Shown here: positions 50,557 to 61,171 of the stretch, piece by piece
How positions within the stretch are numbered: position 1 is the stretch's first letter
How the letters are laid out: each line of letters opens with the position of its first letter
NCBI GenBank assembly: GCA_004154925.1
Contig: QJNS01000010.1
Span: 551,477-615,476 of the forward strand
Length of the DNA: 64,000 nucleotides
Direction of reading: 5' to 3'
Origin: Monosporascus cannonballus
Lineage: Eukaryota; Ascomycota; Sordariomycetes; Xylariales
Notes under the pieces: model-generated
Told to the model about the DNA's origin: nothing
The model's input: the letters and a program-made list of their open reading frames with translations, nothing else
Databases searched by the model: none
Position numbers and translations under genes: made by a program

Positions 50557-53500
50557 GATTTTTGGCAGATTCCTAGATATTTTCGAAATCTGGATACTTT
50601 TTCCATTTGATCAGGTATTAGGTAAATCCGTTTTGTTTTTGTATATCGACAGTTTTTTCCATTTCGTATGCTTATTCGTCTTTTACTTTTACGTCGTTTT
50701 ATATCGTATACACTTTAATTATGTTTGCTGTTAACTCAAATAAAAAAAATATAAAAAATTAAATAAAATTTACCTTTTAATGGAAGTTTTAATTAATAAT
50801 TATTTTCTAAAGTTTTCTTAGCGATTTTGTATGTATCGATATATTTGAAATCGAGTTTTTTATTAGGTTATTTTATTTAAATATTTTTTATAATAAGGAA
50901 AATTATTTTCCCTTTTTCGAAAATTAATCCTTTTGACCTTTTTTGGTTATAATACTTATTTATTTAATTTTATATAAATTCTAGTTTTATCCTTATTTTT
51001 TGGTACAACTATCGTAATTATTTTAACGTAAGGATTATTTTAATATTAATTAAACCGTTATCGCATATTTTTTTGTAAACTTTTAAAATAAAACTAAAAT
51101 TTACGATTGCAGATATTATCTTAATATTTTCGTAATAATTAATATTATAAGCTAACTATATAATTAATAATTTTTTAACCCAGTTATTTTATTCGTAATT
51201 AATATAATATGATAAGTAAATTTTCAAAGTTTAATTTATTCTTTTTATTTATTTATTTATCTATAGTTTAAATACGTTAAATAATTTATAGTTTAGGCCG
51301 ATCTATGTTATAAGGCCTTACCAAAATTTAAATACAAATATCGATTCTTTATTTAATATAATTTCCATTAATAAATCGTATATGTTAGAAATTTATTTAA
51401 AAAAATATATGTTAATTATTCGGCGTTTATATTTTTATAATATAGTAAAAAATAGAAAAGTTTCGTAAATCGGTCGACGATTACGAAAAAACTATCGTAA
51501 TATATTTCCGTAATTAATTCTTTTAATATAGGAAATTTAATAATAAAATCGAATATAACTAAATATTATGGTTACTTTACGACTGGTAATGGCTGTAATT
51601 TTTCGTATAGTTTTTGTCGTCGAGCCTTTGCTTTGGCGTAAATATCGTATTGCCATATAATTTTTTATACCGTTAATTTTATTTTAAAAAAGGAATATAT
51701 ACGTTAAAATCGTTTTAAGGTTTTATAAATCTCTAAATATTTATATAATTAATATTCGTATATTTTTCGTATTAAATCTTTTTAATATTTTTCTGGAACT
51801 TATATCTTATTTATTTTTTAATTTTTTGGGAGATTATCGTTATACTGCTAAATCTTTTAATATATATCTAAAGGTACTGCCCGAATTATTATAATTTATC
51901 GTAAACGTAAATATCTTTTTATAATAATATCGAAAATTATACGGCTAACTTTGATTAATTTCTTTTCGAAATTTAATTGCCTGCTTAAAATATTTACCTT
52001 GTCATTTTTTAATCTTTTTTTATAGATAATAACGAAGTCGAAATTCGCCAATTTTTCCATATATCTTAATTATCGTCCTATAAACTCCTTGGTTGTAATA
52101 AATCGGATAAAATTTTAATAATCCGTATAAATCTTAACCTAATACAAATTTCTCTTTAAAAAATGCCTAAATTCTCGAAATGCTATAATAATAACTATAA
52201 ATTCCTTATTTGGAATACCGTAATTAAATTCGGCTCCTTTTAATTTATACGAAAAGAATATAATAAGATATAATTTGCCTTAATTATTTCGTTATCCGAT
52301 TATTACGCCTAATACGTAATTCGAAATATTAGTTTTTAACTTAACGGGGCGGTTTAAATTATACATAATTAATACTAATTCGTTAATAATCGCATCCTTA
52401 ATATCTTAAAATACTTTTTCCGTATCTGGCGTCCATTTAAATTTCTTTTTTTTTCGTAAAATTTATTAAGGATATAATTATCCTGCTAAAATTTCGAATA
52501 AACTTCTTATAGTAATTGGCGAATCCAAGGAATGTCTGTACCTCCTTAACTGTTATTGGCGTCTGCCATTTCGTGATTACAGCGATTTTCTTAAAGTTTA
52601 TCCTGATATATCCTAAGGTAATAATATATTCCAGATATTCCACTTCCTATATATAAAATTAATTTTTTTCCACGTTAACAAATAACCTTACGTTTTATAA
52701 AGCTTAAAAAACCTTATAAACGTATTTTACATATGTTTTTTTAGTTTCCAAAAAAAATAAAAATATTATCGAAATAGCAAATAGCGAAAATATCGAGGTA
52801 TTTTTATAATACGTAATTAATTATTCGCTAAAAGGTTACTAATATATTTGTAAACCTTATTAATATAATTAAATACTTAAATAATCCGTATTTCGTTTTA
52901 AAAATTATTTTTATTCGTATTTTTTAATCTTAATAAGGTTATATTTATCTTTAAAATTAAATATTATAAATTATTTAATTCCGTAAAATCGGTTTTTTAT
53001 TTCCGTAATTAAAAATAATAACGTTCGATTTTTAATAATAATATCGTTTAATTATCTATAATTAATTACAAATCGTAATTTCTTATTTTCTTTCGATACA
53101 AAAACATTAAATATTTTGCTAATAATTTCGAAAATCGAATCTATTTTTTATAGCCGATTTTCTAGATATTTTTTTAAAAATACGTAATTCGTTTTTATTA
53201 AAATTATAAATAAGATATAACTTTATTAAAAAACTTTCCTTAAAAATTATTTCATAATCTCATTCGCTATATTTTGATAATTTCGTATCAAATTCCTTTC
53301 TAAAAAGTTATTTATATTTATAATATTGTAGTAACATATTAATCAAATTTTCTGATTTTTTAGGTTATTATTTTTATTATTCTAAATCGTTATTTAATTA
53401 CTTTAATTTCGCTTTGATAATAATACCGATACGTTGTATTTTTTTTTAATACCCGTTTTTTTCCTTATATTTTATTCCTTTCGGTAATAAGGTATTTGTC

Positions 53501-55857
53501 GTATCCTTATGCCTGCATTCGTCATTATTATCGATTAAATATTAAAATCTTAATTTTTTTTTCGTTTATTAATAGAGAATAAAGTGAATTTTACCTAATT
53601 AATTTTTCCGTTAATCAAAATTCCGTACTGGAGTATCTATAATAATCCTAAGATTATATCGTAATTTCTTAATAAAACGATATCGAAATTAACCGTTTAA
53701 TATCGTCCTTTAATAAGAATTTCGAAATAATTAATTTTGCATATAATTTTTTCGTTATCGTAAGCAAATTCTTAACTTTCGACATTCGTTGTTATATAAG
53801 GTTTTAACTTATATCTTTATAATAATTTGAATTTATTAGCCATATCCTGTACAATATAATTTCTGCCCAAAATTCCGCAATCTATTATTGCGGTATATTA
53901 ATACGTTTTAATTCGTATATCCAAAATAATAAAGTTATTAATATTTTTTATCGTTACATTTAAAACCCTTTTTGGAAATTCTTTTTAACTTTTTTAGGTT
54001 TCGTTATTTTACGGCTTTTTTATAAGTAATCTTTTTTTAACTTTTATTCGAATTTATCGAACTTTTTTTATATCTTTTCGTTTAGCGCATTAAGTTATTA
54101 TATTTATCGTTATTTCCGGTGTACCGTTTCTTCGAACCGTATTAATTGTTTTTAATTTTTTTGTAATTTTTTTCCTTATCGAATAAATTGTTTTCTTATA
54201 TTTGCGACTGCATCTCATTATGCGTCGTTCTGGCTGTCGTTCTAAAGATCTCCTATAAATTAATATATTTCCTTTTTAATAGCCTTTTTCTTTTAGAGGT
54301 TTGCAGTAAATACCAATTAAAAATAAAAATCCGTAATCGCTTTTTAATAATGCTTTTTTATCGTACGTTAAATTAACTCCTTTTCCATTTAATAGTTGCA
54401 TTATTTATAATAACAAAAGGGGTTTTCCTGCGGGTATTATTTTTTTTAGGCCAATTCTTTATTTCGGCCAACTGCTGGATATTTTCTGGGGTTATGGTTC
54501 GAAACTGTTGATACCATTACTTATTATTTTTGTTATACCCGGTACGGTTTGGAAAATCGAATCCTTCGTAATATATACGGGTAATTCGTACATAAATATA
54601 TTATTTCCATTTTTTATAATCGGGGTATTCGCATTATTAATAATATATGACATGTATTTTACCTTATCGATTAAGTATTCCGGGGCAAAGGTTTTCTGTC
54701 CAATCCCGGTATTCGTATAACTATCCCTATAGCGCTTTTTATTATATTCGCGATACTTATTAAGTTAGCTTTCTAGCTTTTCGCATTTTTTATTAAATTT
54801 CTTATCGTGATGGTCTCTATTAGATCTTTTGTTTAAGGCCTGATACGTATTTGGCTTAAATTATGTTAATAGCCTTGCTATCGTTTCCTTAATTATTCCT
54901 GGACTGTCCTTCCAGTATAGGGGTCCAATTATCCTATCGTGGTTTCTTGGGCTTTTTGCATTTATAGGCCTTATATCCCATTTTGCCGTAATTAAAGCAT
55001 TTAATCTGGCTTTAATCCTATCTGTAAATAACGTTAAGTTTCATAGGTTCTGGCGCCGTTTCGTAAGAAATAAAAAATGCGTTTCGTTTTTTCTCTTAGT
55101 TAAACTTGTTATATCCCGAACGTAAAGTATATTGTTTTTTTTTATCGTTTTTCAAATTATTAATTATTAATCTTAATTGCCTTTACGATATACCGGTTTA
55201 GGGCAATTAATTATTTAATCCGAATAATCTTATTTTTTATATTATTTTTTAGCCCTTTATAAAATATGTTAATAAAGGTATTAGCTTTATTATTTTCTTA
55301 TCCTGCCTTAGCCGTAAAACTTTTAAAGGTTACGGCGTACTTAGATACAAATTTTTTTATCGGAATTACAAAAATTGTTATATTATAAATCGTTTTTTAT
55401 CCGGATTACCGAAATTATAGCGTACTTTGTTTTCGAAATTGGTATAAGTTAAAAAAATTTCGTTAATAAAATTTTCCTTATTTGCTTTTCTTATTTCCAG
55501 AAAATTTCTTATAATAAACTTAAACCAATTAACTGCATTTTCTATTAGGTATATTTTTATTATTAGAACCATATCCGTTAGATTATTAAGATTTAAAAAA
55601 TAAAGGTAAATTCGTATCTAAATTAAGAAAGTTTAAGGGTTACTCTTTTTATCGTAAGGCTCCGGCTTTTTTGGCTTTATACGGACGAAAAAGGATTAGG
55701 CAGGTGGCATAACTCTAAGTTGTCGAACTTTTTTTTCCAGTTCCCGAATTCGAACCTAAAGCTATTAAGTAAGGGTTTCCTAAACGTTAGTCGATATTTT
55801 GATAATGTTAAATATTGTTTAAAATTTAACGATATTATTAAATAAAAGCTTGTAACG

Positions 55858-56241
55858 TATAATAAGTTATAAGGTTTAACTAATTATTAAACCTTAAGTT
55901 AACGGGTTTATGTTAGTAGGAATATCGTAAGAATTCTAAATAATAAATACAATAACGTATTACGTTTCGTAATACCAAAGGTGCCTTGGGTAACGATATT
56001 ATATTGCAAACTGAAGCTATTTAAATTATGGAATTAATAAATGTATATATCCTTGTTCCGTTAGCTGGATTACCACCAGTAAATTGATGATCCGGTTCAC
56101 TGGCTCACCACCAGTGAGTTGGCGATCCGGCTTACTGGCTCACCACCAGTGAGTTGGTGATCCATCACGTGACCTGATCCATATAGTTTTCTTGGCCTCC
56201 TGCGACCGTTTCTGGAGGCCGTGGTTTGTCAGGTCGTAACA
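55858..56241 (-). repeat. Right LTR of gypsy F (384 bp)
   Basis: Inner end mutated (TATAATAAG), outer end intact (GGTCGTAACA) and GC-rich. Confidence 0.92.
56062..56166 (+). repeat. Three 35-bp tandem repeats in the gypsy F U3
   Basis: Units centred on CTCACCACCAGTGAGTTGG and GATCCGGCT, at roughly 35-bp spacing. They lie in the U3 (promoter side) of the LTR and are absent from the U3 of A, B, C and D. Confidence 0.75.
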
Positions 56242-56331
56242 TTAAAGAACACTAAATTAATTTGTAGCTGAATTATTAGAAATACAATTAATCAATATTT
56301 TATTAAATTGATTTCTAAAATATATTATTTT

Positions 56332-56672
56332 TGTAAGATAATGCAGCCTCTTATAGCCAAAAGAGCTAGAACAGGACCTGTCAGATATAAGGGACATCAG
56401 TTGTGTATGTATTGATGACTAGTTGCAGGTGCTCTAGAACGCGCACTGCACTTTAAGGTGATCTAGTCCCGGAACATATATGTTCCGATCAGAGGGAATC
56501 TTCCGTATATGGGGTGCTAGAGCACCCCCTGCTAGCCGACAGGACCCCATATATCCTGATAAGACGTCTCCAAATTTCAAGAAAAGTAACTAGTTGCTGA
56601 GATAGCCCAGAAGGGTTTGGAATTGCTGACCTTTTGGTGTTGTGGCTAGCGTCGCACCCTGATTATCTCACA
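56332..56672. mobile_element. 341-bp TG...CA insertion, solo LTR or MITE-like, not RIP-mutated
   Basis: Flanked by perfect 5-bp duplications ATTTT (56327-56331 and 56673-56677). Ends TGTAAGATAAT and, inverted, TGTGAGATAAT, a 10 of 11 match. Inside: the perfect 16-bp palindrome GGAACATATATGTTCC (56471-56486), hairpin GGGGTGCT-AG-AGCACCCC (56511-56528) and inverted pair TATATGGGGT/ACCCCATATA (56506-56515, 56544-56553). The 5-bp duplication and TG/CA ends favour a solo LTR; no related full element is in the window. Confidence 0.75.
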
Positions 56673-56677
56673 ATTTT

Positions 56678-57121
56678 ATTATAAATATTTAAACAAATAT
56701 CTTTATATTAATACGAAACAGTTACTTAATGCTATTTGCAAAATATAAAACATATAAATAAAATCTTATTTTAAATATATTTTTATTATATCAATTAGTA
56801 TTAGTAAAATGGTATAACTAAAAGATTTAATTTTTTTATTACTAAATCTTTTTAATTAAAAATCTAAATTTATAAAACACATTAATTTAAATTATTTTTC
56901 AATATATTGGCTATTCGATTATTAATTTATTTGATATATTTAAACGCTTTTTTACATATTTGTTATATATTTTTTTAATTTTTTTTAAAAAATATGTTCG
57001 AATTTTTTCTTTTATTTCGTTTAAACTGTCCACGTAAATTTCTTAATTACATAATATAAGTAATTTATGCGAATAAAAGACCAAGTCAGTTTATAAAACT
57101 AAAAGCGGTTTTATTTTAGCT
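56678..57121. other. AT-rich interior of the TIR element, right part
   Basis: About 440 bp with long T and A runs and no readable protein. It continues into the right inverted repeat. Confidence 0.5.
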
Positions 57122-57226
57122 TTTCCTGTTATTTTATTATTAATTTTTCTATATCGCGCGTTATAGTGAGAATCCGTATTCATTGCTAGGGGAATTCATT
57201 AGGTGGGGTTCCAGGTTAGACCTTAT
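57122..57226 (-). repeat. Right terminal inverted repeat
   Basis: Contains TATATCGCGCGTTATAGTGA and GAATCCGTATTCATTGCT, then AATTCATTAGGTGGGGTTCC, the inverse of the left end. Confidence 0.75.
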
Positions 57227-57309
57227 CCAATACTACACGCTTGGCATCACTGGAAACCTCCCACTTCTACCATCCACCCTTCTTCCACCTCCATCATCCC
57301 AGCTTCGCA

Positions 57310-57732
57310 ATGGCATTCAGCTTGTCCAGCCCGACACCGCCTGTGCCGATGCCTACTCCGGTAGGACTGGAGAACGATAACGAAAGCTGGACCATACGAT
57401 TCACGAACATGCGAGAGCTTTTCCAAGCGATCGATGGCGTTTCTGGAGATATTCTTACCGTTACAAGTATGTAAACCACCACCTTGATTTTTTATTTATG
57501 TTGTATATTAATATTTAGATGTATCTCCTGAGGATTTCGAAAAGATCGGGAGAGAAAGGAGAATCCGTGGGCGTGCAATTCGTTTTCGCCGTTATATTGC
57601 CGATTCCAACATCCTTATCATTACAATCCCGACCCAGGTTCACGAAGCCCTCCATCTCGAGCTTGACGCTTTATGTTATACGCAATTTGTACGAATGAAT
57701 GTACAAGATACGTGGGAACGTATTGGTGGTAC
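57310..57732 (+). pseudogene. 5' half of a fungal Uma2-like (PD-(D/E)XK fold?) gene, interrupted by piggyBac
   Basis: ATG at 57310 gives MAFSLSSPTPPVPMPTPVG. Exon 1 runs to 57466, then a 52-bp GTATGT...TAG intron, and exon 2 starts at 57519. It reads NESWTIRFTNMRELFQAIDG, RAIRFRRYIADSNILIITIP, VHEALHLELDALCYTQFVRM and TWERIGGT just before the transposon end. This layout (a hydrophobic strand, then HEALH, then a GGT turn) is the N-terminal part of a large uncharacterised fungal protein family whose C-terminal half lies at 59918-60436. The Uma2-like nuclease fold is my inference from the spacing of conserved residues. No RIP stops are present in this half; only the insertion breaks it. Confidence 0.65.
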
Positions 57733-59917
57733 TATCCGACGGAGGGCCATAGGGAGTTAGTTGCAACAATTTTTTAGTGGGCCAATTAGCCTAGAACAGC
57801 AACTAAGCCCACTAAGGCTCCACTAAGTTGCGCTACTTCACAGAAACGTGTGTGCGGGGGTGCTCCAAATATCGACGTCAACGATATTGCTGTCTTTTCC
57901 TTCCGTTCAACACCGGGTTTCCTGCCAATTTTCGGTACAAAATCAGGCCAAAAATGGGCCCGAAGCGGAAAGCTGCAGACGTTGAAATAGAATCACAAAC
58001 TCCAGCTGTACAGCTGGACCCTGATGCGTGTGAAAAAGACCCTACAGATGAAGGTACCCCCCGCCCTAACGCGCTACCTAATCCGTTAATTGGGACTTAC
58101 TTTAAGCCATTAGTTATCGATGAACGCGAGGTTCAAGTAAGGCCGTTACCACCTACTTTGTTAGGGCTGTTTCTCTTCTTTATGCCACCTTGGCTAGTTG
58201 AGAAATGGGTTCAATGGACGAATAGCTATGAGCCCGAATAGGAAGAGGAAAAGCCAGGTTCCCGCGGTCACCAGTGGTACGATACGTATGTTGAAAAACT
58301 GTATCTGTTCTTCTTCACCCTGATTTATATGTGTGATCATAAGGAAACGTCGGTCGATTCGTATTGGATGGGTTCGAGCTTTTTACCGTATTACCCGATT
58401 ATTGGCTTTTTTTTTTTCGGAATCGATGGCAAGTTATTTATCGCCGGTTTCGGATCCGGAATTAAGAATGTTAGCCTAGGTTACCTTTCGAACGTTGTAA
58501 TAAATGGGCTAAATGGATACAAAACAAAATATTTAAGTTTTGCGTTCCAGGGTCCAATATCAATATGGATAAGTGTATCGTAAGGTATAACGGCAAATCG
58601 CTCTTTAACACCACGATCCCGAATAAAGCCGATAATACCGGCTTTAAGGCCTGGGTCCTGGCTTATTATGGGTTATTCGTGGTATGGACAGGCCATTATC
58701 TAGGCAAAGGCGGCGGTCCTGTAGGCGTTCTACGGTTAAAAATCAGAAAAATCGACAGGAAAGGCGACGATCTGTTAAATCCAACTTAACGTATAGTGAT
58801 TTATCTTATGGATAAGTTTCGGAATATTTATAGCCTTTCGTATTATATATTCCTTGATAACCTTTTCTTTTCGCCATAGCTGTTTTCGCAATTACGCGAA
58901 AAGGGACTGGTAGTAATAGGTACAGCCCGAAAAAGGTCCGGAATGGCGAAATAACTAACTGATCAAAAGCAACAGGAACCGCCCGAAAAAGAAGTGGAAT
59001 GGCGAAGCAGCTTATTAATTTGAAAAAGGCTAAAGGCGTTTTTTTTGCCATATAACCAAGCCATGGAATTTCTAACGCCTGATAACAAGGTAAATCAAGT
59101 TGCTTGGGCTGATAATTCCATCGTTTTATTTCTCAGTACTAGGTGGACGGCGAAGGAACGGATTCCATCAGTTCGGAAGAAACCCAAAGCAGGGAGCAAA
59201 TACAAGATTTCTGCCCGTAGTTTCTTCGGAAATCAGGCAGAAAAAACGGTTATGATATCTCGAGTTGCTCATAAATACAACCTTAATATGAACGGCGTTG
59301 ATCTCGGTAACCAGCGAAGGTCTAGATTTAAATAAGATCACAACCTTCGGCGTAACGCAGCGCAAGCTTTTATGTATAACTTTCTGCCTCACGTTATCGT
59401 CAGTAACTGCTTCCTTTTGCAGAAATGGGGGAATCCATTATGGAAAGCTTACGGAAGCGTTGCGTCTTTTCGAAGAGCACTTGTTGATGAAGGCATTCGA
59501 CACTTCGGGTCACTCTTTAACGGTCGCCAAAGAGCTTCGGGGAGCTTATCCCGTGCTGGTAATATGGAAATCCCTGCAAATCAGCACCACAGGGTCTTAA
59601 GGAAGTCCGCTTTAAGGTGTCAGGCTTGTTTAGGGCACTTTTATCGTGGTACGCGGCGATTAGGGCTTCAGGTTGCAGGTGATGGTGTTGTGAATCGGCA
59701 GCGAGCCCGATGGACAACGTCTCGTTGTGCGGAATGTGATGTAGCGATTTGTAATAACGACCGGTGTTGGTACTTGTATCATAGCGCGAGATAAGGTGTG
59801 CCTAAAGGTAGCTTTTCCTGCCGAAGTTGATTGGTTAGTGTGGGCGAATAAAAATTGGGAGCTGCCCACCTTCAGAAAAAATTGTTAGCGCTACGCCTTA
59901 CGGCCCTCCGTCGGATA
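57733..59917 (+). mobile_element. piggyBac-like DNA transposon inserted in the Uma2-like gene
   Basis: The ends carry a perfect 16-bp inverted repeat (TATCCGACGGAGGGCC at 57733-57748; its complement at 59902-59917). A looser inner match follows: AACAATTTTTT then GTGGGC at the left, GCCCAC then AAAAAATTGTT at the right. The host gene reads IGGT on the left and FRTQGHPGG on the right, so the boundaries must lie close to these repeats. The canonical TTAA duplication is not visible. About 2.2 kb, with base composition close to the neighbouring genes. Confidence 0.7.
57954..59794 (+). pseudogene. piggyBac-type transposase (DDE_Tnp_1_7), broken by a frameshift and stops
   Basis: Starts MGPKRKAADVEIESQ. 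A TAG at 58239 interrupts the first frame, which resumes with GSRGHQWYDTYVEKLYLFFF, TLIYMCDHKETSVDSYW and LPYYPIIG. After a shift the second frame reads MDKCIVRYNGKSLFNTTIPN, GGPVGV, FLDNLFFSP, LREKGLVVIGTARKRSGMAK, DNKVNQVAWADNSIVLFLST and MNGVDLGNQRRS. The three Asp positions of the family's DDD catalytic triad are still visible (MDKC, FLDN, GVDLG). The C-terminus has a Cys-rich zinc domain, CQACLGHF then CAECDVAICNNDRCWYLYH. At least four stops in the second frame make it non-functional. Confidence 0.85.
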
Positions 59918-60436
59918 TTTCGAACACAAGGTCATCCTGGAGGGGATGGTAAAGAAGGTGATTCTGCTGGTTACCCGTCACCGCAACGTTCGGGGCGCGA
60001 TGCATGGCCAACGTTAGTTATCGAAGCTAGTTATTCACAATCGTTATTAGGGTTACGCGCGGACATGCGCTGGTGGTTTTCTACCTCTAATCACGACGTC
60101 AAAATTGTGGTCCTTGCCAAATTCAATCTCCAGCAGCGCCAGATTAGAATAGAGAAATGGGAGGAAACTACGGCCCTAATTCGGGCTGGAGCTACAACAA
60201 CTAGACAGGCGGCGAGGTTGGCGTTACAGGCGCCGCTGCAGCCGGTGCTACGACAGACAATCATTATCCGCCGTAACGACGCTACGAATCCCGTATCATA
60301 TAATGTTTCTAGGGGAGCACTAGTGTTGGGATTTAGGCTTCTTTTCCTCCGAAATCCGGGTCCGCTAGAGGGGGATATTATTATCAGCATCCAGAACTTG
60401 CAGCGTTATGCGGAGCGCGTCTGGAGCCGACTTTAA
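59918..60436 (+). pseudogene. 3' half of the Uma2-like gene
   Basis: Open from the transposon end to TAA at 60434-60436: FRTQGHPGGDGKEGDSAGY, then AWPTLVIEASYSQSLLGLRA, DMRWWFSTSNHDVKIVVLAK, IRIEKWEE, a low-conservation linker, VLRQTIIIRRNDATNPVSYN, RGALVLGFRLLFLRNPGPLE and GDIIISIQNLQRYAERVW. The GDS, IEA-YSQS and DMRWW positions fit the Asp/Glu pattern of Uma2-like PD-(D/E)XK proteins; I could not identify a catalytic Lys. With the first half the protein would be about 310 residues. This half is intact, so the insertion is probably recent relative to sequence decay. Confidence 0.65.
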
Positions 60437-60732
60437 GATTCAGCTTTCTTAGGCTCATACAACATGTGCTATATCACCACTGGTCCCCCTATTCATCTTA
60501 ATACACTACACCAGCCCACCAAAGCGCTAGGGAGACGTCTCGCGGAACTTAATATACCATCAGGTCCGAATGTATTTACTGCAATTAAAGCCCGAGCATA
60601 TTAATTCTAGAGACCGCAGATCATACTCCTAATCAGCGCCCGAGATTAATCAAAGGGGCCCTTCATATTCTCATCGTGCGCATCATCCGCCTACGAATAC
60701 GTACACGCAAATCCTAGTACACGGCGGAGTCG
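60437..60732. other. Intergenic, nothing assigned
   Basis: About 300 bp between the Uma2-like gene and the SNF2 fragment, GC-balanced, without a readable frame. Confidence 0.5.
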
Positions 60733-61171
60733 TTGAAGGCTTCGCTATTTTCTTTTTTCTTGTCCGCTATCTCCTCCTCCGAGAGGTACGCACTTAAACC
60801 GGCCGTCCGCGCGGAAAGGATCGCTGAGTTCTCCCTGCCTGGAAATAACAACGTTTTACTCGTCTCGAGCATGGTGGGGGGCGCCGGGTTAAATATCACG
60901 GCGGCAACCAACGTAATCATCAGCGAGCCAAGGTGGAACGAGAACGATAGGCGACAAGAGATCGGAAGATGTTGGCGCCTTGGACAGCTACTGGAGGTCC
61001 ACATCTACGACATAAACGTCAATAATTCCCGCTATGGAACTCTATGTCAGGAAAACGGCGGATAGCAAGGTAGAGGTCGCAGACGAACTTATGACCAACA
61101 TAAGACGTAAAGATGGCGAAGCGCCTCTCATCTCAGACCTGGCGCCGGAGGAGGCCGATGACGAGGAGTAG
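60733..61171 (+). pseudogene. SNF2-family helicase C-terminal fragment
   Basis: Reads YALKPAVRAERIAEFSLPG, then VLLVSSMVGGAGLNITAATN, VIISEPRWNENDRRQEIGRC and WRLGQLLEVHIYDINV. These are motifs V and VI of SNF2/Rad54-type ATPases (VGGAGLN; R-x5-GRCWRLGQ, where the usual spelling is QAxGRxxRxGQ). A one-base shift near 61030 moves the frame to MELYVRKTADSKVEVADELM and then NIRRKDGEAPLISDLAPEEA before TAG at 61169-61171. The ATP-binding half and motifs I-IV are absent upstream, so this is a truncated relic, not a working remodeller. Confidence 0.8.

Larger units (their letters stand above)
49526..56241 (-). mobile_element. Ty3/gypsy retrotransposon 'F'
   Basis: 6716 bp with 384-bp LTRs (49526-49909 and 55858-56241) and perfect duplications TTAAA at 49521-49525 and 56242-56246. 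Pol on the minus strand: a 68-codon piece at 52437-52643 reads [20 protein letters not shown] of the RT/RNase H connection. The chromodomain end lies near 50530-50600. RIP-inactivated. Confidence 0.93.
48810..57226. mobile_element. Terminal-inverted-repeat DNA element, AT-rich and hosting gypsy F
   Basis: The outer ends are imperfect inverted repeats of about 95-105 bp (48810-48905 and 57122-57226). They share CCCCACC, AATGAATT, then AGCAATGAATACGGATTC and, further in, AACGCGCGATATA followed by an AATAATAAA tract. Without gypsy F and the 341-bp insert about 1.35 kb remain, a size suitable for a decayed Tc1/mariner-type or non-autonomous element. No transposase can be read and no clear target duplication is visible, so the superfamily is open. 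Confidence 0.7.

Noticed and set aside
56598..56670. Possible tRNA or SINE head at the right end of the 341-bp insertion (TGAGATA...TATCTCA)
   Set aside because: The terminal stem pairs, but no proper A-box/B-box order or T-loop can be formed; it is better explained by the inverted ends of the insertion.
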